The position numbers were made by a program, and so were the translations under genes. 64,000 nucleotides of DNA, taken from NCBI GenBank assembly GCA_966249405.1, contig CBINDO010000008.1:4777-68776 (forward strand). The letters are read 5' to 3'. Positions 1 through 7,251 of the stretch are shown here, piece after piece. How positions within the stretch are numbered: the first letter of the stretch is position 1; each line of letters begins with the position of its first letter. The notes beneath the pieces were generated by a model. It worked only from the letters and a program-made list of their open reading frames with translations, was not told where the DNA came from and did no database searches. The DNA is from SZUA-265 sp966249405. GTDB taxonomy: Bacteria > Myxococcota_A > Polyangia > Polyangiales > Polyangiaceae.

Positions 1-1
1 C

Positions 2-253
2 TGGACGACGAGCGCGAAGCGCATCGGTGCCAACGTGATGTCGATGGGCGAAGCACGAGACGCGCTCCGCCGACCGGGACCGCCGGTGGTCATCGCCTTC
101 GGTACCGGTTGGGGCTTGGCCGCGGAAGTTCACGAGCGTGCAAGCGCGCACCTTGCTCCGATCGAATCGGTACGGTCCGACGGTTACAATCACCTCAGCG
201 TGCGAGCGGCAGCAGCGATCCTGTTTGATCGATTGCTTGGCAGCGCCGGTTGA
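2..253 (+). CDS. SAM-dependent RNA methyltransferase (SPOUT-like, Methyltrn_RNA_4 family), C-terminal part
   Basis: This is the 3' end of a gene that begins before the window. The 83 residues visible carry TSAKR near the left edge, then the segment IAFGTGWGLAAEV and, close to the end, DGYNHLSVRAAAAI followed by FDRLLG. This FGTGWGL...YNHLSVR arrangement is typical of the C-terminal knot of the Methyltrn_RNA_4 group of RNA methyltransferases, which are TrmD-like SPOUT enzymes. The N-terminal half is missing only because of the window edge. The DUF72-like gene follows after 56 bases. The exact RNA target cannot be read from this fragment. Confidence 0.75.
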   Translation, partial: WTTSAKRIGANVMSMGEARDALRRPGPPVVIAFGTGWGLAAEVHERASAHLAPIESVRSDGYNHLSVRAAAAILFDRLLGSAG

Positions 254-309
254 GGTACCCAGCGCGGGCTGTCTCGGCGATAGCCCGTTCATTAGTACGG
301 AGTGAATTG

Positions 310-1110
310 ATGGATCTTTTTGTTGGTCAGACCTCCTTGAAGGGGGACTTTCGGCGTTACGCGCGCGACTTCAACTACGTGGAGTTGCTGGCAGAGCCGC
401 AGCAATTGCCCAACGTGAAGAAGGTCGCGTCTCTGGCCGGTGAGACGAAGGGCAAGGTGCAGTTCGGCGTGGTGCTTTCTCCGCGCGTTTGGGAAGGGCC
501 CTCGGACGAATTGACCGGCTACTTCAAGAAGGTGGTCAAAGCGTGCTCACCGACCTGGGCCATCGTGCGAACTCCGAGCAACTTTCGGCCCGGGCCGGCG
601 TCGGAGCGCGAACTCGCGAAGCGCGTCGAGGAACTGCGCGCCGTGGTCGGAGAGGTGCGTTTGGCTTGGGAAGCGCGTGGCCTGTGGGAGCCCACGATGG
701 TGGGTCGCGTTGCCGAGGCGCTGCAGGTGACGCCGGTATGGGACGGAATGTCGTTACCGGCCTCGACGTTTGGCGAAGCGCCGGCTTACGTCCGTTTCTC
801 CGAGCTGGGCGTCGCGTCGCGGGTCAACGAGGGACGGCTGGAACGTCTCGCCGTGAAGGCTGAGGCGTGCGAATCGCTCTACGTCGTGGTCGAGGGCCGC
901 GGCGCGCAACGCACGCGCCAAATCTTGCAGGCAGTATTCAGCGATCCGTTTGCGGGTCTCGACGATGCCAGCGTGGCCGGGTTGGCCGCGGCGGCGATGG
1001 TCGGTGAGACGGATGCCGACGACGGCGTCGAAGAGGACGAGGACGACGACGAAGAGCTCGGAGAAGACTTCGACGACGCGGACGAGTTCGACGACGAGGA
1101 CGAAGAATAG
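310..1110 (+). CDS. DUF72-like (COG1801) TIM-barrel protein with acidic C-terminal tail
   Basis: A 266-residue protein. The ATG at 310 was chosen over an upstream in-frame start at 250 because GGAG (299-302) sits eight bases before it and the family-like sequence LFVGQTSLKGDF starts there. The N-terminal GQTSLKGDFRRYARDFNYVEL and the evenly spaced strands (FGVVLSP, WAIVRTP, VRLAWEARG, YVRFSEL) fit the DUF72 TIM-barrel family, whose biochemical role is unsettled. The last 45 residues or so are almost entirely Asp and Glu, an unusual appendage for this family. The next gene follows after 17 bases, suggesting co-transcription. Family assignment is from pattern recognition only. Confidence 0.6.
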   Translation: MDLFVGQTSLKGDFRRYARDFNYVELLAEPQQLPNVKKVASLAGETKGKVQFGVVLSPRVWEGPSDELTGYFKKVVKACSPTWAIVRTPSNFRPGPASERELAKRVEELRAVVGEVRLAWEARGLWEPTMVGRVAEALQVTPVWDGMSLPASTFGEAPAYVRFSELGVASRVNEGRLERLAVKAEACESLYVVVEGRGAQRTRQILQAVFSDPFAGLDDASVAGLAAAAMVGETDADDGVEEDEDDDEELGEDFDDADEFDDEDEE

Positions 1111-1127
1111 GATACGGAGCAGAGATC

Positions 1128-2015
1128 GTGACCCAACGGTGTATTGTTACGGCCAGCGACGATGTAGCTCTGGAGGCTGCCGAAGAGGCGGTGTCGAGCG
1201 GACACAGTCCGCTCGGTGTAGTGGTCTCGAGTTATCTCGCGTTGGCGGGCCATTATCCGGGCGTGTTATGGGGGCCACTCGGGGTCCTCGTGCACGGGCT
1301 GGGGGTGTCTCGATGTTTCGACGGTCGGATGCGGCAGCCGGGAGTTGGTGTCAAGCGCCCGCGCGGGTATACCAGCGCCGAGGCCATCCCCGCGGCAGCC
1401 ACGATCCCCGCGGCGCAGGTGGTGCCCGCGCTGTTCGTCGCGCTCAGCTACGACGATGAACGCCGTTACAGCGAACTCTTCAAGGCCGGGCTCGCCGCGG
1501 CAAAGCGCGCAGGTGCGTCGCGTCGCGCCGCGCTGCTGACGCGTATCAAGGAACTCGGAGCGCGCGCGTTCATGGACCCCGCGCTTCATCGGCCACTGCT
1601 GCACTCGGGCAGCGCCGCGGAAGGTGGCCTGCTGGGGGTAAAAGACTTCGAGCCTCCCGTGTCCATCGACGTGCCTACCGAGCAAACCACCGACGCCGAC
1701 GGCCAAATTCGCGTCGAGTTTCCCTGGTCACCTGCGGCAGAGCCCGCGCCTGGCCTCGAGCCGGGGTTCATCGCGGCTCTCGATCGACGCGGCGTAGGCG
1801 TGCTGCTGCGCTACGAACGAGCCGTACAAGGTGAACCGGTGGACGAGTGGGAGCTGTTGTTACCTCGCGCGGCTTCTCCCGTATTGCGCGGGGTAGCCAG
1901 GACCCGACCGGGGCAGGAGTTGCCGTTCCACTGGTCGGGGCACCTGCTCGGGACGAACGAAGGTAAGACCAAGGCCATCGTGCCTGACCTGAGCGCGCCC
2001 AAGCTCGTGCGCTGA
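1128..2015 (+). CDS. conserved-looking protein of unknown function (weak gamma-glutamyltransferase-like N-terminus)
   Basis: A 295-residue protein starting with GTG at 1128, with GGAG eight bases upstream. It is probably translated together with the DUF72-like gene 17 bases before it. The first 75 residues (SDDVALEAAEEAVSSG..., then GVLVHGLGVSRCFDGR) faintly recall the opening of gamma-glutamyltranspeptidase proteins, where a duplicated-helix start precedes a glycine-rich strand and a DGR-type motif. The rest has no motif I recognise: an Ala-rich helical middle and a beta-rich C-terminus. No signal peptide or membrane segment is seen. The enzymatic suggestion is tentative. Confidence 0.55.
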   Translation: MTQRCIVTASDDVALEAAEEAVSSGHSPLGVVVSSYLALAGHYPGVLWGPLGVLVHGLGVSRCFDGRMRQPGVGVKRPRGYTSAEAIPAAATIPAAQVVPALFVALSYDDERRYSELFKAGLAAAKRAGASRRAALLTRIKELGARAFMDPALHRPLLHSGSAAEGGLLGVKDFEPPVSIDVPTEQTTDADGQIRVEFPWSPAAEPAPGLEPGFIAALDRRGVGVLLRYERAVQGEPVDEWELLLPRAASPVLRGVARTRPGQELPFHWSGHLLGTNEGKTKAIVPDLSAPKLVR

Positions 2016-2085
2016 CACATCCGACACTCGGGGGGCGCTGTCCCACCGGGGAGTCCGCCGCGCTCAGCACGGACAAAACAGTAAC

Positions 2086-2112
2086 GGCCGCGTGGCGTCA
2101 CCGCCAGCGGCC
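2086..2112 (-). terminator. probable terminator hairpin downstream of rpmB
   Basis: Read on the minus strand just after the rpmB stop, GGCCGC-TGGCG pairs with CGCCA-C-GCGGCC around a GTGA loop, giving an 11-bp stem with one bulged base. It is followed by GTTACTGTTTT, a modest T-rich stretch. The position 20 bases past the stop supports a terminator role. The weak T tract leaves some doubt. Confidence 0.5.
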
Positions 2113-2131
2113 GATGGCTACCGTCGCAAAC

Positions 2132-2359
2132 TCAGACGATCTTGACGCCGTGCTCTTTGGCGAACGACAACAGGCCCACCTTGTCGATGGTGCGCAGATC
2201 TCGGGTGGTGACCTTCAGGGTAACGAACTTGTTGAGTTCGGGAACCCAGATCCGCCGATTCTGCACGTTGACATGCTGCCACCGGGGGGTCTTGATGTTG
2301 GAGTGCGAAACGTGGCGCGCGCGAAGGCGACGCTTGCCGGTGATTTGACTTCTAGCCAT
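2132..2359 (-). CDS. rpmB: 50S ribosomal protein L28
   Basis: A 75-residue protein with the L28 signatures: QITGKRRLRARHVSHSN at the start, then KTPRWQHVNVQ, RRIWVPELNKFVTLKV and a C-terminal LRTIDKVG. The start at 2359 (MARSQITGK) is preferred to the ATG 15 bases upstream because it fits the family length. The cysteine that many L28 proteins carry just before the TGK motif is replaced by serine, so this looks like a zinc-independent form. It is a structural protein of the large ribosomal subunit. The gene stands alone here (the usual rpmG partner is absent) and is followed by a hairpin. Confidence 0.93.
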   Translation of the reverse strand: MARSQITGKRRLRARHVSHSNIKTPRWQHVNVQNRRIWVPELNKFVTLKVTTRDLRTIDKVGLLSFAKEHGVKIV

Positions 2360-2457
2360 GAGGGCGGCGCTCATAACCCAGGTTCGGGGCCCGCTTCAAT
2401 CCAGAGTCGAACTAAACCGTCGGGGAATCGTCTTGTGCGGCCGTTCGGTCAAGTTGG

Positions 2458-3258
2458 TCAGGTTAGCGCAGTCTGGCCCAGGCGGGCCACGAGCTCCGAG
2501 CAATAGGCGCGAGTAGCGGCAAATTTGGTGTCGAGCCGCTCGAGGCTGAGTTCATTCATGTACAACCCCCGGTTGAGCTCGACCTGCACCGCATGGACGC
2601 CGTTTTGCGGTTGGCCGTAATGAGCAGTCGTGAATCCACCGCGATAAGGCGTATCGTGGGCGACCGACCATCCGCGCTGGACGGCGAGTTGCTCGGGGAG
2701 CCGAATCAGTCGCGGGTCCGCCGTGGTGAACCCTCTGCTGCCAGGCACGACGTCGGCGCGGTGCGCGCCTGGATCCTTGTGGCCACTCCGTCCCGAGCCC
2801 GGCATGGAATGGGCTGCCAGCAGGACGACGTAACCAAAGCGTTGGATGGACTGCAACAAGAGCTGGCGCAGCGCCTGATGATACGGTCGATAGATGAGTC
2901 GCAAACGACGCTCGAGCTCGCCTCGCGAGACGGGCCCCCCCAATGCGGCCTGGGACTCCGTCGTCTGGTGCCAGATCAAGCCATGTGGAAAGTGAACGCC
3001 CGACGCGCCCTGCACGGCGTGGCTGTCCACGTCCGTTTCGGCGCGATTCAAGTCACACACGTAGCGGCTGACGTGAGACACCAGCACGCTGGCCCCGAGG
3101 TCGGGCGCGTCGGCGTACAACTCGTCGACGTACAGGTCGGCGTCGCGTCCCAGAGCCGCCACCGGGGCGACGAGCGTGGCCGCGGACAACGGTTCGAGCA
3201 AGAGCCCTGCGTGCGGGATTTCGACGACGACAGGGATCGGCGTGGCCCGCGGTGGCAT
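2458..3258 (-). CDS. N-formylglutamate amidohydrolase-like protein
   Basis: A protein of about 266 residues resembling the FGase/HutG amidohydrolase family, which hydrolyses N-formylglutamate or related N-acyl amino acids. Recognisable pieces are VVVEIPHAG at the N-terminus, DADLYVDELYADAP, the VSRYVCDLNRAETDVD segment, VVLLAAHSMPG in the middle and VQVELNRGLYMNE near the end. Several conserved His, Asp and Glu positions of the metal site fall in these segments. The start MPPRATP at 3258 is chosen, with an alternative ATG 15 bases upstream. No other histidine-utilisation gene is nearby, so the physiological substrate is open. Confidence 0.8.
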   Translation of the reverse strand: MPPRATPIPVVVEIPHAGLLLEPLSAATLVAPVAALGRDADLYVDELYADAPDLGASVLVSHVSRYVCDLNRAETDVDSHAVQGASGVHFPHGLIWHQTTESQAALGGPVSRGELERRLRLIYRPYHQALRQLLLQSIQRFGYVVLLAAHSMPGSGRSGHKDPGAHRADVVPGSRGFTTADPRLIRLPEQLAVQRGWSVAHDTPYRGGFTTAHYGQPQNGVHAVQVELNRGLYMNELSLERLDTKFAATRAYCSELVARLGQTALT

Positions 3259-3313
3259 GACGGAAAAATACACAGGCTCGGCTTAGCACAGCGGGCTTTC
3301 GCGCGCGATGGTC

Positions 3314-4207
3314 CTAGCGGCGTCGGGCTCTGGGATGAGCTCGGTAGTGGGCGTCGCGTAGCAAGTCCCGAGTGACTTGAGTGTAGACTTCCGTGGTCGA
3401 GATGTCCGCATGTCCGAGCAGCGTTTGGACACTGCGCAGGTCTGCCCCGCCTGCGAGCAAGTGGGTCGCGAACGAGTGTCGCAGGCGGTGGGGGTGAACA
3501 GCGCCGGGTACTCCTGCTCCGAGCGCGGCTGCTCTGACGAGCTTCCAGAACATTTGACGGGTCAGGGGGCGTCCACCGCGTGAAGGGAAGACCAAACCCA
3601 GGGGATTGGGCTCGGTCCGAGGTGCCGCCAAGTACGCGTCCAAGTGTGCGAGCGTAATGGCGCCGAGCGGTACCAAGCGCCGTTTCTTGCCCTTCCCGAA
3701 TGCGGCGACCAAGCCCCGCTGGCGATCGATGTCGCCAAACGTCAAGCCGATCAACTCGCTCACGCGTAGGCCCGCGGCATAACACAAGCTCAGCATCGCG
3801 CGGTCGCGGAGGCCTCGTGGCGTTGCTGGATCCGGCTGCTCGATCATCGACAGGACTTGCTCGAAAGTGAGTGGCCGAGGTAAGCGCCGCCCCGTCTTGG
3901 GGGAGACAACGAGCCCCGTCGGGTCGGTGTGGAGTTCGCCTTCGTTGACGACGAACCGCATCAAACCACGGAGCGCGGACAAGTGTCGACGCGCGCTCCG
4001 GGCGCCCAGCCCCTCTCTGGCGAGATCTTCCAGCCAGGCGCTCACCAACGCCAGGCTGACGTCCTCGAGAGCTTCTTGTCCGACTTGTTCGGCGAACGTC
4101 GCGAACTTGGACAGGTCGCGGCCGTAGGCCTCGAGCGTGTTGGGCGACAGACCGCGCTCGGCCTTGAGGTGTGCGAGGAAGCCGTCGATGAGCTCAGCGA
4201 TCCGCAT
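3314..4207 (-). CDS. xerD: tyrosine recombinase XerD
   Basis: A 297-residue tyrosine recombinase of normal length. The N-terminal core-binding domain occupies residues 1-90 and the catalytic domain about 108-285. All active-site residues are visible: R148 (GLRVSEL), K172 (FGKGKKRR), H240 and R243 (HPHRLRHSFATHLL), H266 (LLGHADIS) and Y275 (TTEVYTQV). XerC/XerD pairs resolve chromosome dimers at dif during division. The absence of phage or transposon genes and the housekeeping neighbours favour XerD over a mobile integrase. XerC cannot be excluded by sequence reading alone. Confidence 0.88.
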   Translation of the reverse strand: MRIAELIDGFLAHLKAERGLSPNTLEAYGRDLSKFATFAEQVGQEALEDVSLALVSAWLEDLAREGLGARSARRHLSALRGLMRFVVNEGELHTDPTGLVVSPKTGRRLPRPLTFEQVLSMIEQPDPATPRGLRDRAMLSLCYAAGLRVSELIGLTFGDIDRQRGLVAAFGKGKKRRLVPLGAITLAHLDAYLAAPRTEPNPLGLVFPSRGGRPLTRQMFWKLVRAAALGAGVPGAVHPHRLRHSFATHLLAGGADLRSVQTLLGHADISTTEVYTQVTRDLLRDAHYRAHPRARRR

Positions 4208-4225
4208 GCCCGCCTCGACGGTTGT

Positions 4226-5008
4226 TCATTTAACGCGCGCAGCGGCAGCCAGTGAGCTGAGGAGCGGCACCGGATCATCCTGCCGCATCAGGACTTCGCC
4301 GATCAGCGCACCGTGGACCCTTCCACTAGCGACCGCGGCCACGTCGGCCGGCGTCTTCAAACCCGAGAGGTGCAGGGACGTCACGTGGGGGGGCAGGCTA
4401 TTGAGGATTTCCGTCGCCTGCTCGGCGTTCATCACCAACGTATCCAGATCCCGCGCGTTGACACCGATCACCGTCGCGCCCGCGTCGAGCGCGACGCTCA
4501 CTTCCGCCGGCGAGTACACTTCGACCAACGCTCCGAGACCGAGATTCGTCGCACTGCGAATCAGTTGGTGCAGCGACTCCGGCTTCAGGCAACGCACGAT
4601 GAGCAGCACCCAATCGGCGCCGCTCGCCGCCGCCAATTGCAGCTGGGATTCGTCGATCACGAACTCCTTGCAGAGCACAGGTAAGTCGCTGGCTCGCCGC
4701 GCACGCGTGAGATGACTGTAGTCGCCGTCGAAGAACGGCTGATCGCACAATACGCTCATCATCGACGCGCCACCAACGCGATAGGCCAATGCCCGTTCTT
4801 CGACCGACAGCGTTCGAGACAACGGACCCGCCGAAGGTGAACGGAACTTGAGCTCGGCAATCAGACGTAGCGGAGTGCCCGGCTCGCGGAACAACGAGAT
4901 CTGGCGGGGAACGAACACCTCGGGACCGTCGAGTGCGGCCTTGGCCCGCGCGCGAAGCTCCGGCAGTGCGGCCTGCTTGGCTGACAAGATTCGAGAAAGG
5001 ACGCCCAT
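4226..5008 (-). CDS. trpC: indole-3-glycerol phosphate synthase
   Basis: A 260-residue TIM-barrel enzyme that closes the indole ring from CdRP in tryptophan synthesis. Diagnostic motifs are IAELKFRSPSAG, VLCKEFVID, ALVEVYSPAE, GVNARDLDTL (usually G-[VI]-N-N-R-[DN]-L) and HLSGLKTPADV. The gene lies 16 bases after trpD and reads in the same direction, forming trpG-trpD-trpC. Length and motifs are normal, so it should be active. Confidence 0.95.
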   Translation of the reverse strand: MGVLSRILSAKQAALPELRARAKAALDGPEVFVPRQISLFREPGTPLRLIAELKFRSPSAGPLSRTLSVEERALAYRVGGASMMSVLCDQPFFDGDYSHLTRARRASDLPVLCKEFVIDESQLQLAAASGADWVLLIVRCLKPESLHQLIRSATNLGLGALVEVYSPAEVSVALDAGATVIGVNARDLDTLVMNAEQATEILNSLPPHVTSLHLSGLKTPADVAAVASGRVHGALIGEVLMRQDDPVPLLSSLAAAARVK

Positions 5009-5024
5009 GGTCGAGTGATTGCGT

Positions 5025-6068
5025 TCAAGCCGATACGGGTTTGTTGGCGAGGGCCGCGTCGCGCCAACGCTGGAGTGCCGCGACTGCTCTCCCCGATACC
5101 ACGGCCGCCATGGCCTTTTCAGCCGCCGTCCTCGGCGGCAAGTCTTCTGCGACCACGAGCGCCGCGGCGGCGTTCAGCACGAACGCGTCCCGTGCCGGAT
5201 GCTCACGACCACTCAACACGGCTTCGATGATGCGTGCGTTCTCTTCGGCCGTACCACCTGCCGCCGCACCTTTGGGGCTCGTCGCGATACCGAAGTCGCT
5301 CGGGTGAACGACGAGTTCGGATACCTTGCCCGCGTCGAGGACGGTAACCCGCGACGCGCCGTAGGGACTGACCTCGTCGATTCCGTCTTCACCGCGCACG
5401 ACCCACGCCCGAACCGTGCCGAGCTGATCCAGGGTCCGCGCCAAAATCGGCCGCAGCTCGTCCGAGAACGCGCCAATCAGCTGATGGGTGGCACGGGCAG
5501 GGTTCACCAGTGGACCCAGGCAATTGAAGACGGTCCGAATGCCCAGGTCTTTGCGGACGGGAGCAGCGTGCCGCATCGCGGGGTGGTGGGTCGGGGCCAT
5601 GAGAAAGGCAATGTTGGCCTCCACGAGCACCCGGCTCGCCGCTTCGGCGGGCAAATCGATCGGTATGCCGAGGGCGCTGACGACGTCGGCGCTGCCGGCG
5701 CGGCTCGACACGGCGCGGTTCCCGTGTTTGGCCACCGGTACGCCGAGCGAGGCGCAGATCAACGCGGCGCCGGTGGAGAGGTTCACGGTGCCGGTTTCGT
5801 CACCGCCGGTGCCGCAGGTGTCGAGGAGTTTGGGGAAGTTGTGTTCCACGCCAACCATGTTGGCCCGCATCGCTCGGGCCGCCCCAACGATCACTTCCGA
5901 CGACTCGCCCTGCAGGCGCAGTGCCGAAAGAAAGCCTCCGATCTGAACCTGGGTCCACGTCCCACACAGCAGCGCCTCGAACGCACGCTCGGCCGTCGAA
6001 GCGTCGAGCTTGCCCTCCAGCAGGGCCGAAAATGCCATCTTGAACGTCAGTGGTGCAGTTGCGGTCAC
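5025..6068 (-). CDS. trpD: anthranilate phosphoribosyltransferase
   Basis: A 347-residue enzyme that joins anthranilate to PRPP. The PRPP and anthranilate site is plain: DTCGTGGDETGTVN, then AKHGNRAVSS and GSADVVSALG, with FLMAPTHHPAMRH and FNCLGPLVNPA further on. The open frame extends much further upstream, but the GTG at 6068 is chosen because it overlaps the trpG stop as GTGA and matches the expected N-terminus (PLTFKMAFSALLEG). The overlap implies translational coupling with trpG. Confidence 0.95.
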   Translation of the reverse strand: MTATAPLTFKMAFSALLEGKLDASTAERAFEALLCGTWTQVQIGGFLSALRLQGESSEVIVGAARAMRANMVGVEHNFPKLLDTCGTGGDETGTVNLSTGAALICASLGVPVAKHGNRAVSSRAGSADVVSALGIPIDLPAEAASRVLVEANIAFLMAPTHHPAMRHAAPVRKDLGIRTVFNCLGPLVNPARATHQLIGAFSDELRPILARTLDQLGTVRAWVVRGEDGIDEVSPYGASRVTVLDAGKVSELVVHPSDFGIATSPKGAAAGGTAEENARIIEAVLSGREHPARDAFVLNAAAALVVAEDLPPRTAAEKAMAAVVSGRAVAALQRWRDAALANKPVSA

Positions 6069-6640
6069 ATGTCCTCCAGCCAGTTTTTCAGGATCTGGCA
6101 ACCGAAGTCGCTTAGTACCGACTCGGGGTGAAACTGGATACCCTGAATCGGCAGGGTACGATGGCGAAGGGCCATCACCTCGCCGAGAGGCGACGTGGCT
6201 ACGACCTCGAGCGCCGAAGGCAACCCCTCCGGACGCACCGACAGTGAGTTGTAGCGCGCGCAGTACAACGGCGCAGGGAGGCGCGCAAACAAACCGGCGC
6301 CGTCGTGGAAGATCGCCGTGCGTTCTCCGTGAACCGGCGACAGCGACCGTTCCACTCGCCCACCGGCCCAAGCGGCGATCGCTTGATGCCCCAGGCAAAC
6401 ACCCAGCACCGGTCGTCGCGGGTTGCCGAGCACCAGCTCACCGAGCAGCGCAGCGGTCTCTTCGGGCCTTCCGTGACCTGGACCGAGCACGACGGCATCG
6501 AAGGCGGAAGGGTCGCCAAGCACTCCAATCGCGCGCACCACGACCTTGGCTCCCGCGGCCACCAACAGGTGTTCTAGGTTGTAGGTGAACGAGTCGTCGT
6601 GATCGACGAGCAGGACGTCGCGAGGAGGGGACTTGGACAT
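6065..6640 (-). CDS. trpG: anthranilate/aminodeoxychorismate synthase glutamine amidotransferase subunit
   Basis: A 191-residue class I glutamine amidotransferase that supplies ammonia to anthranilate synthase. The nucleophile C82 lies in LGVCLGHQAI and the His-Glu pair in GIQFHPES. DHDDSFTYNLEHLL at the N-terminus is typical. The start at 6640 (MSKSPP) fits the family better than an ATG 24 bases upstream. The gene opens trpG-trpD-trpC, yet no trpE lies next to it, so the synthase subunit must be elsewhere. It may also serve PabB as an amphibolic TrpG/PabA. Confidence 0.92.
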   Translation of the reverse strand: MSKSPPRDVLLVDHDDSFTYNLEHLLVAAGAKVVVRAIGVLGDPSAFDAVVLGPGHGRPEETAALLGELVLGNPRRPVLGVCLGHQAIAAWAGGRVERSLSPVHGERTAIFHDGAGLFARLPAPLYCARYNSLSVRPEGLPSALEVVATSPLGEVMALRHRTLPIQGIQFHPESVLSDFGCQILKNWLEDM

Positions 6641-6664
6641 GCCGAGCGGTAAAAAAGACGCCAC

Positions 6665-6698
6665 ATTGTTCGCACAATGAGGGTTTACTGAATACAGT
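6665..6698. promoter_or_regulatory. two short perfect palindromes between divergent trpG and PilZ gene
   Basis: The 65-base divergent gap contains ATTGT-TCGC-ACAAT (6665-6678) and, eight bases on, TACTG-AATA-CAGTA (6686-6699). Both are perfect 5-bp inverted repeats with a four-base spacer. Their place immediately upstream of both start codons suggests operator half-sites. The regulator is unknown, and the spacing does not match the ten-base spacer of the enterobacterial LexA box. Confidence 0.4.
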
Positions 6699-6705
6699 AT
6701 CCTAC

Positions 6706-7011
6706 ATGTCAGAACGTCGTGCTCAAGCCCGAAAGGGCGTAGATATGTACTTCAACAAGTTTCTGAGTGGGTACCCCTATCTGTGTCGATGCGTCGACCT
6801 CTCGACGGGGGGTGCGCTGGTCGAGACCTACGCAGAGCCGGACGTCGTGTCCGATAAGTTCCCGATCGAGCTGCGGCTGCCAGGCGACAAGGAGTCGTTG
6901 TGGCTCTGGGCCCGGCGCACCCGGGTATCGGGCAGCCGGCAAGCGTTCGCGTTCGTTAACCCATCTGCGTCAGTGACGCGGCGCTTGCGCCGCTGCTTGG
7001 CCGCAGCCTGA
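6706..7011 (+). CDS. small PilZ-domain protein
   Basis: A 101-residue single-domain protein. The N-terminal SERRAQARK supplies the RxxxR element and CVDLSTGGALVE the (D/N)xSxxG element of PilZ domains, which bind cyclic di-GMP. The order and roughly 25-residue spacing are as expected. Further beta strands follow (FPIELRLPGD, LWLWARRTRVS, AFAFVNP). It probably acts as a stand-alone c-di-GMP adaptor. Its gene is transcribed away from trpG. Partner and output are unknown. Confidence 0.75.
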   Translation: MSERRAQARKGVDMYFNKFLSGYPYLCRCVDLSTGGALVETYAEPDVVSDKFPIELRLPGDKESLWLWARRTRVSGSRQAFAFVNPSASVTRRLRRCLAAA

Positions 7012-7251
7012 ATGGGTTGCCGACACGCGTTCCGGCGGTTGCGCGTCACACTGCAACTCTGGAGCCGAGCTGTGCCGGCGACGGGTGACGTGGAGAGCGC
7101 GCTTTTTCCGGGTTGCCTCATCTGCACCCGTGGCCTAGGGTGCCCGCCCGACTGATTTTTACTTGCGCGGTAATCGCCGCCAAACGTTGTACAGCGCTGT
7201 GCGCTGCAAACCAGTTAACCCACACGGACATTCAAGAGAGCTGAGGAGCAA

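Noticed and set aside
879..1253. 124-codon Ser-rich open frame on the minus strand
   Set aside because: It is the mirror of the Asp/Glu codons of the acidic tail; composition is an artefact and no Shine-Dalgarno is present.
3314..4207. Integrase of a mobile element
   Set aside because: The recombinase has the size and motif order of XerC/XerD and there are no phage, plasmid or att features around it.
5019..6131. 370-codon plus-strand frame over trpD
   Set aside because: trpD on the minus strand has complete catalytic motifs; the plus frame is Arg/Gly/His-rich without any family pattern.
6686..6699. LexA (SOS) box TACTG...CAGTA
   Set aside because: The half-sites are four bases apart instead of ten, and neither flanking gene is a typical SOS gene.
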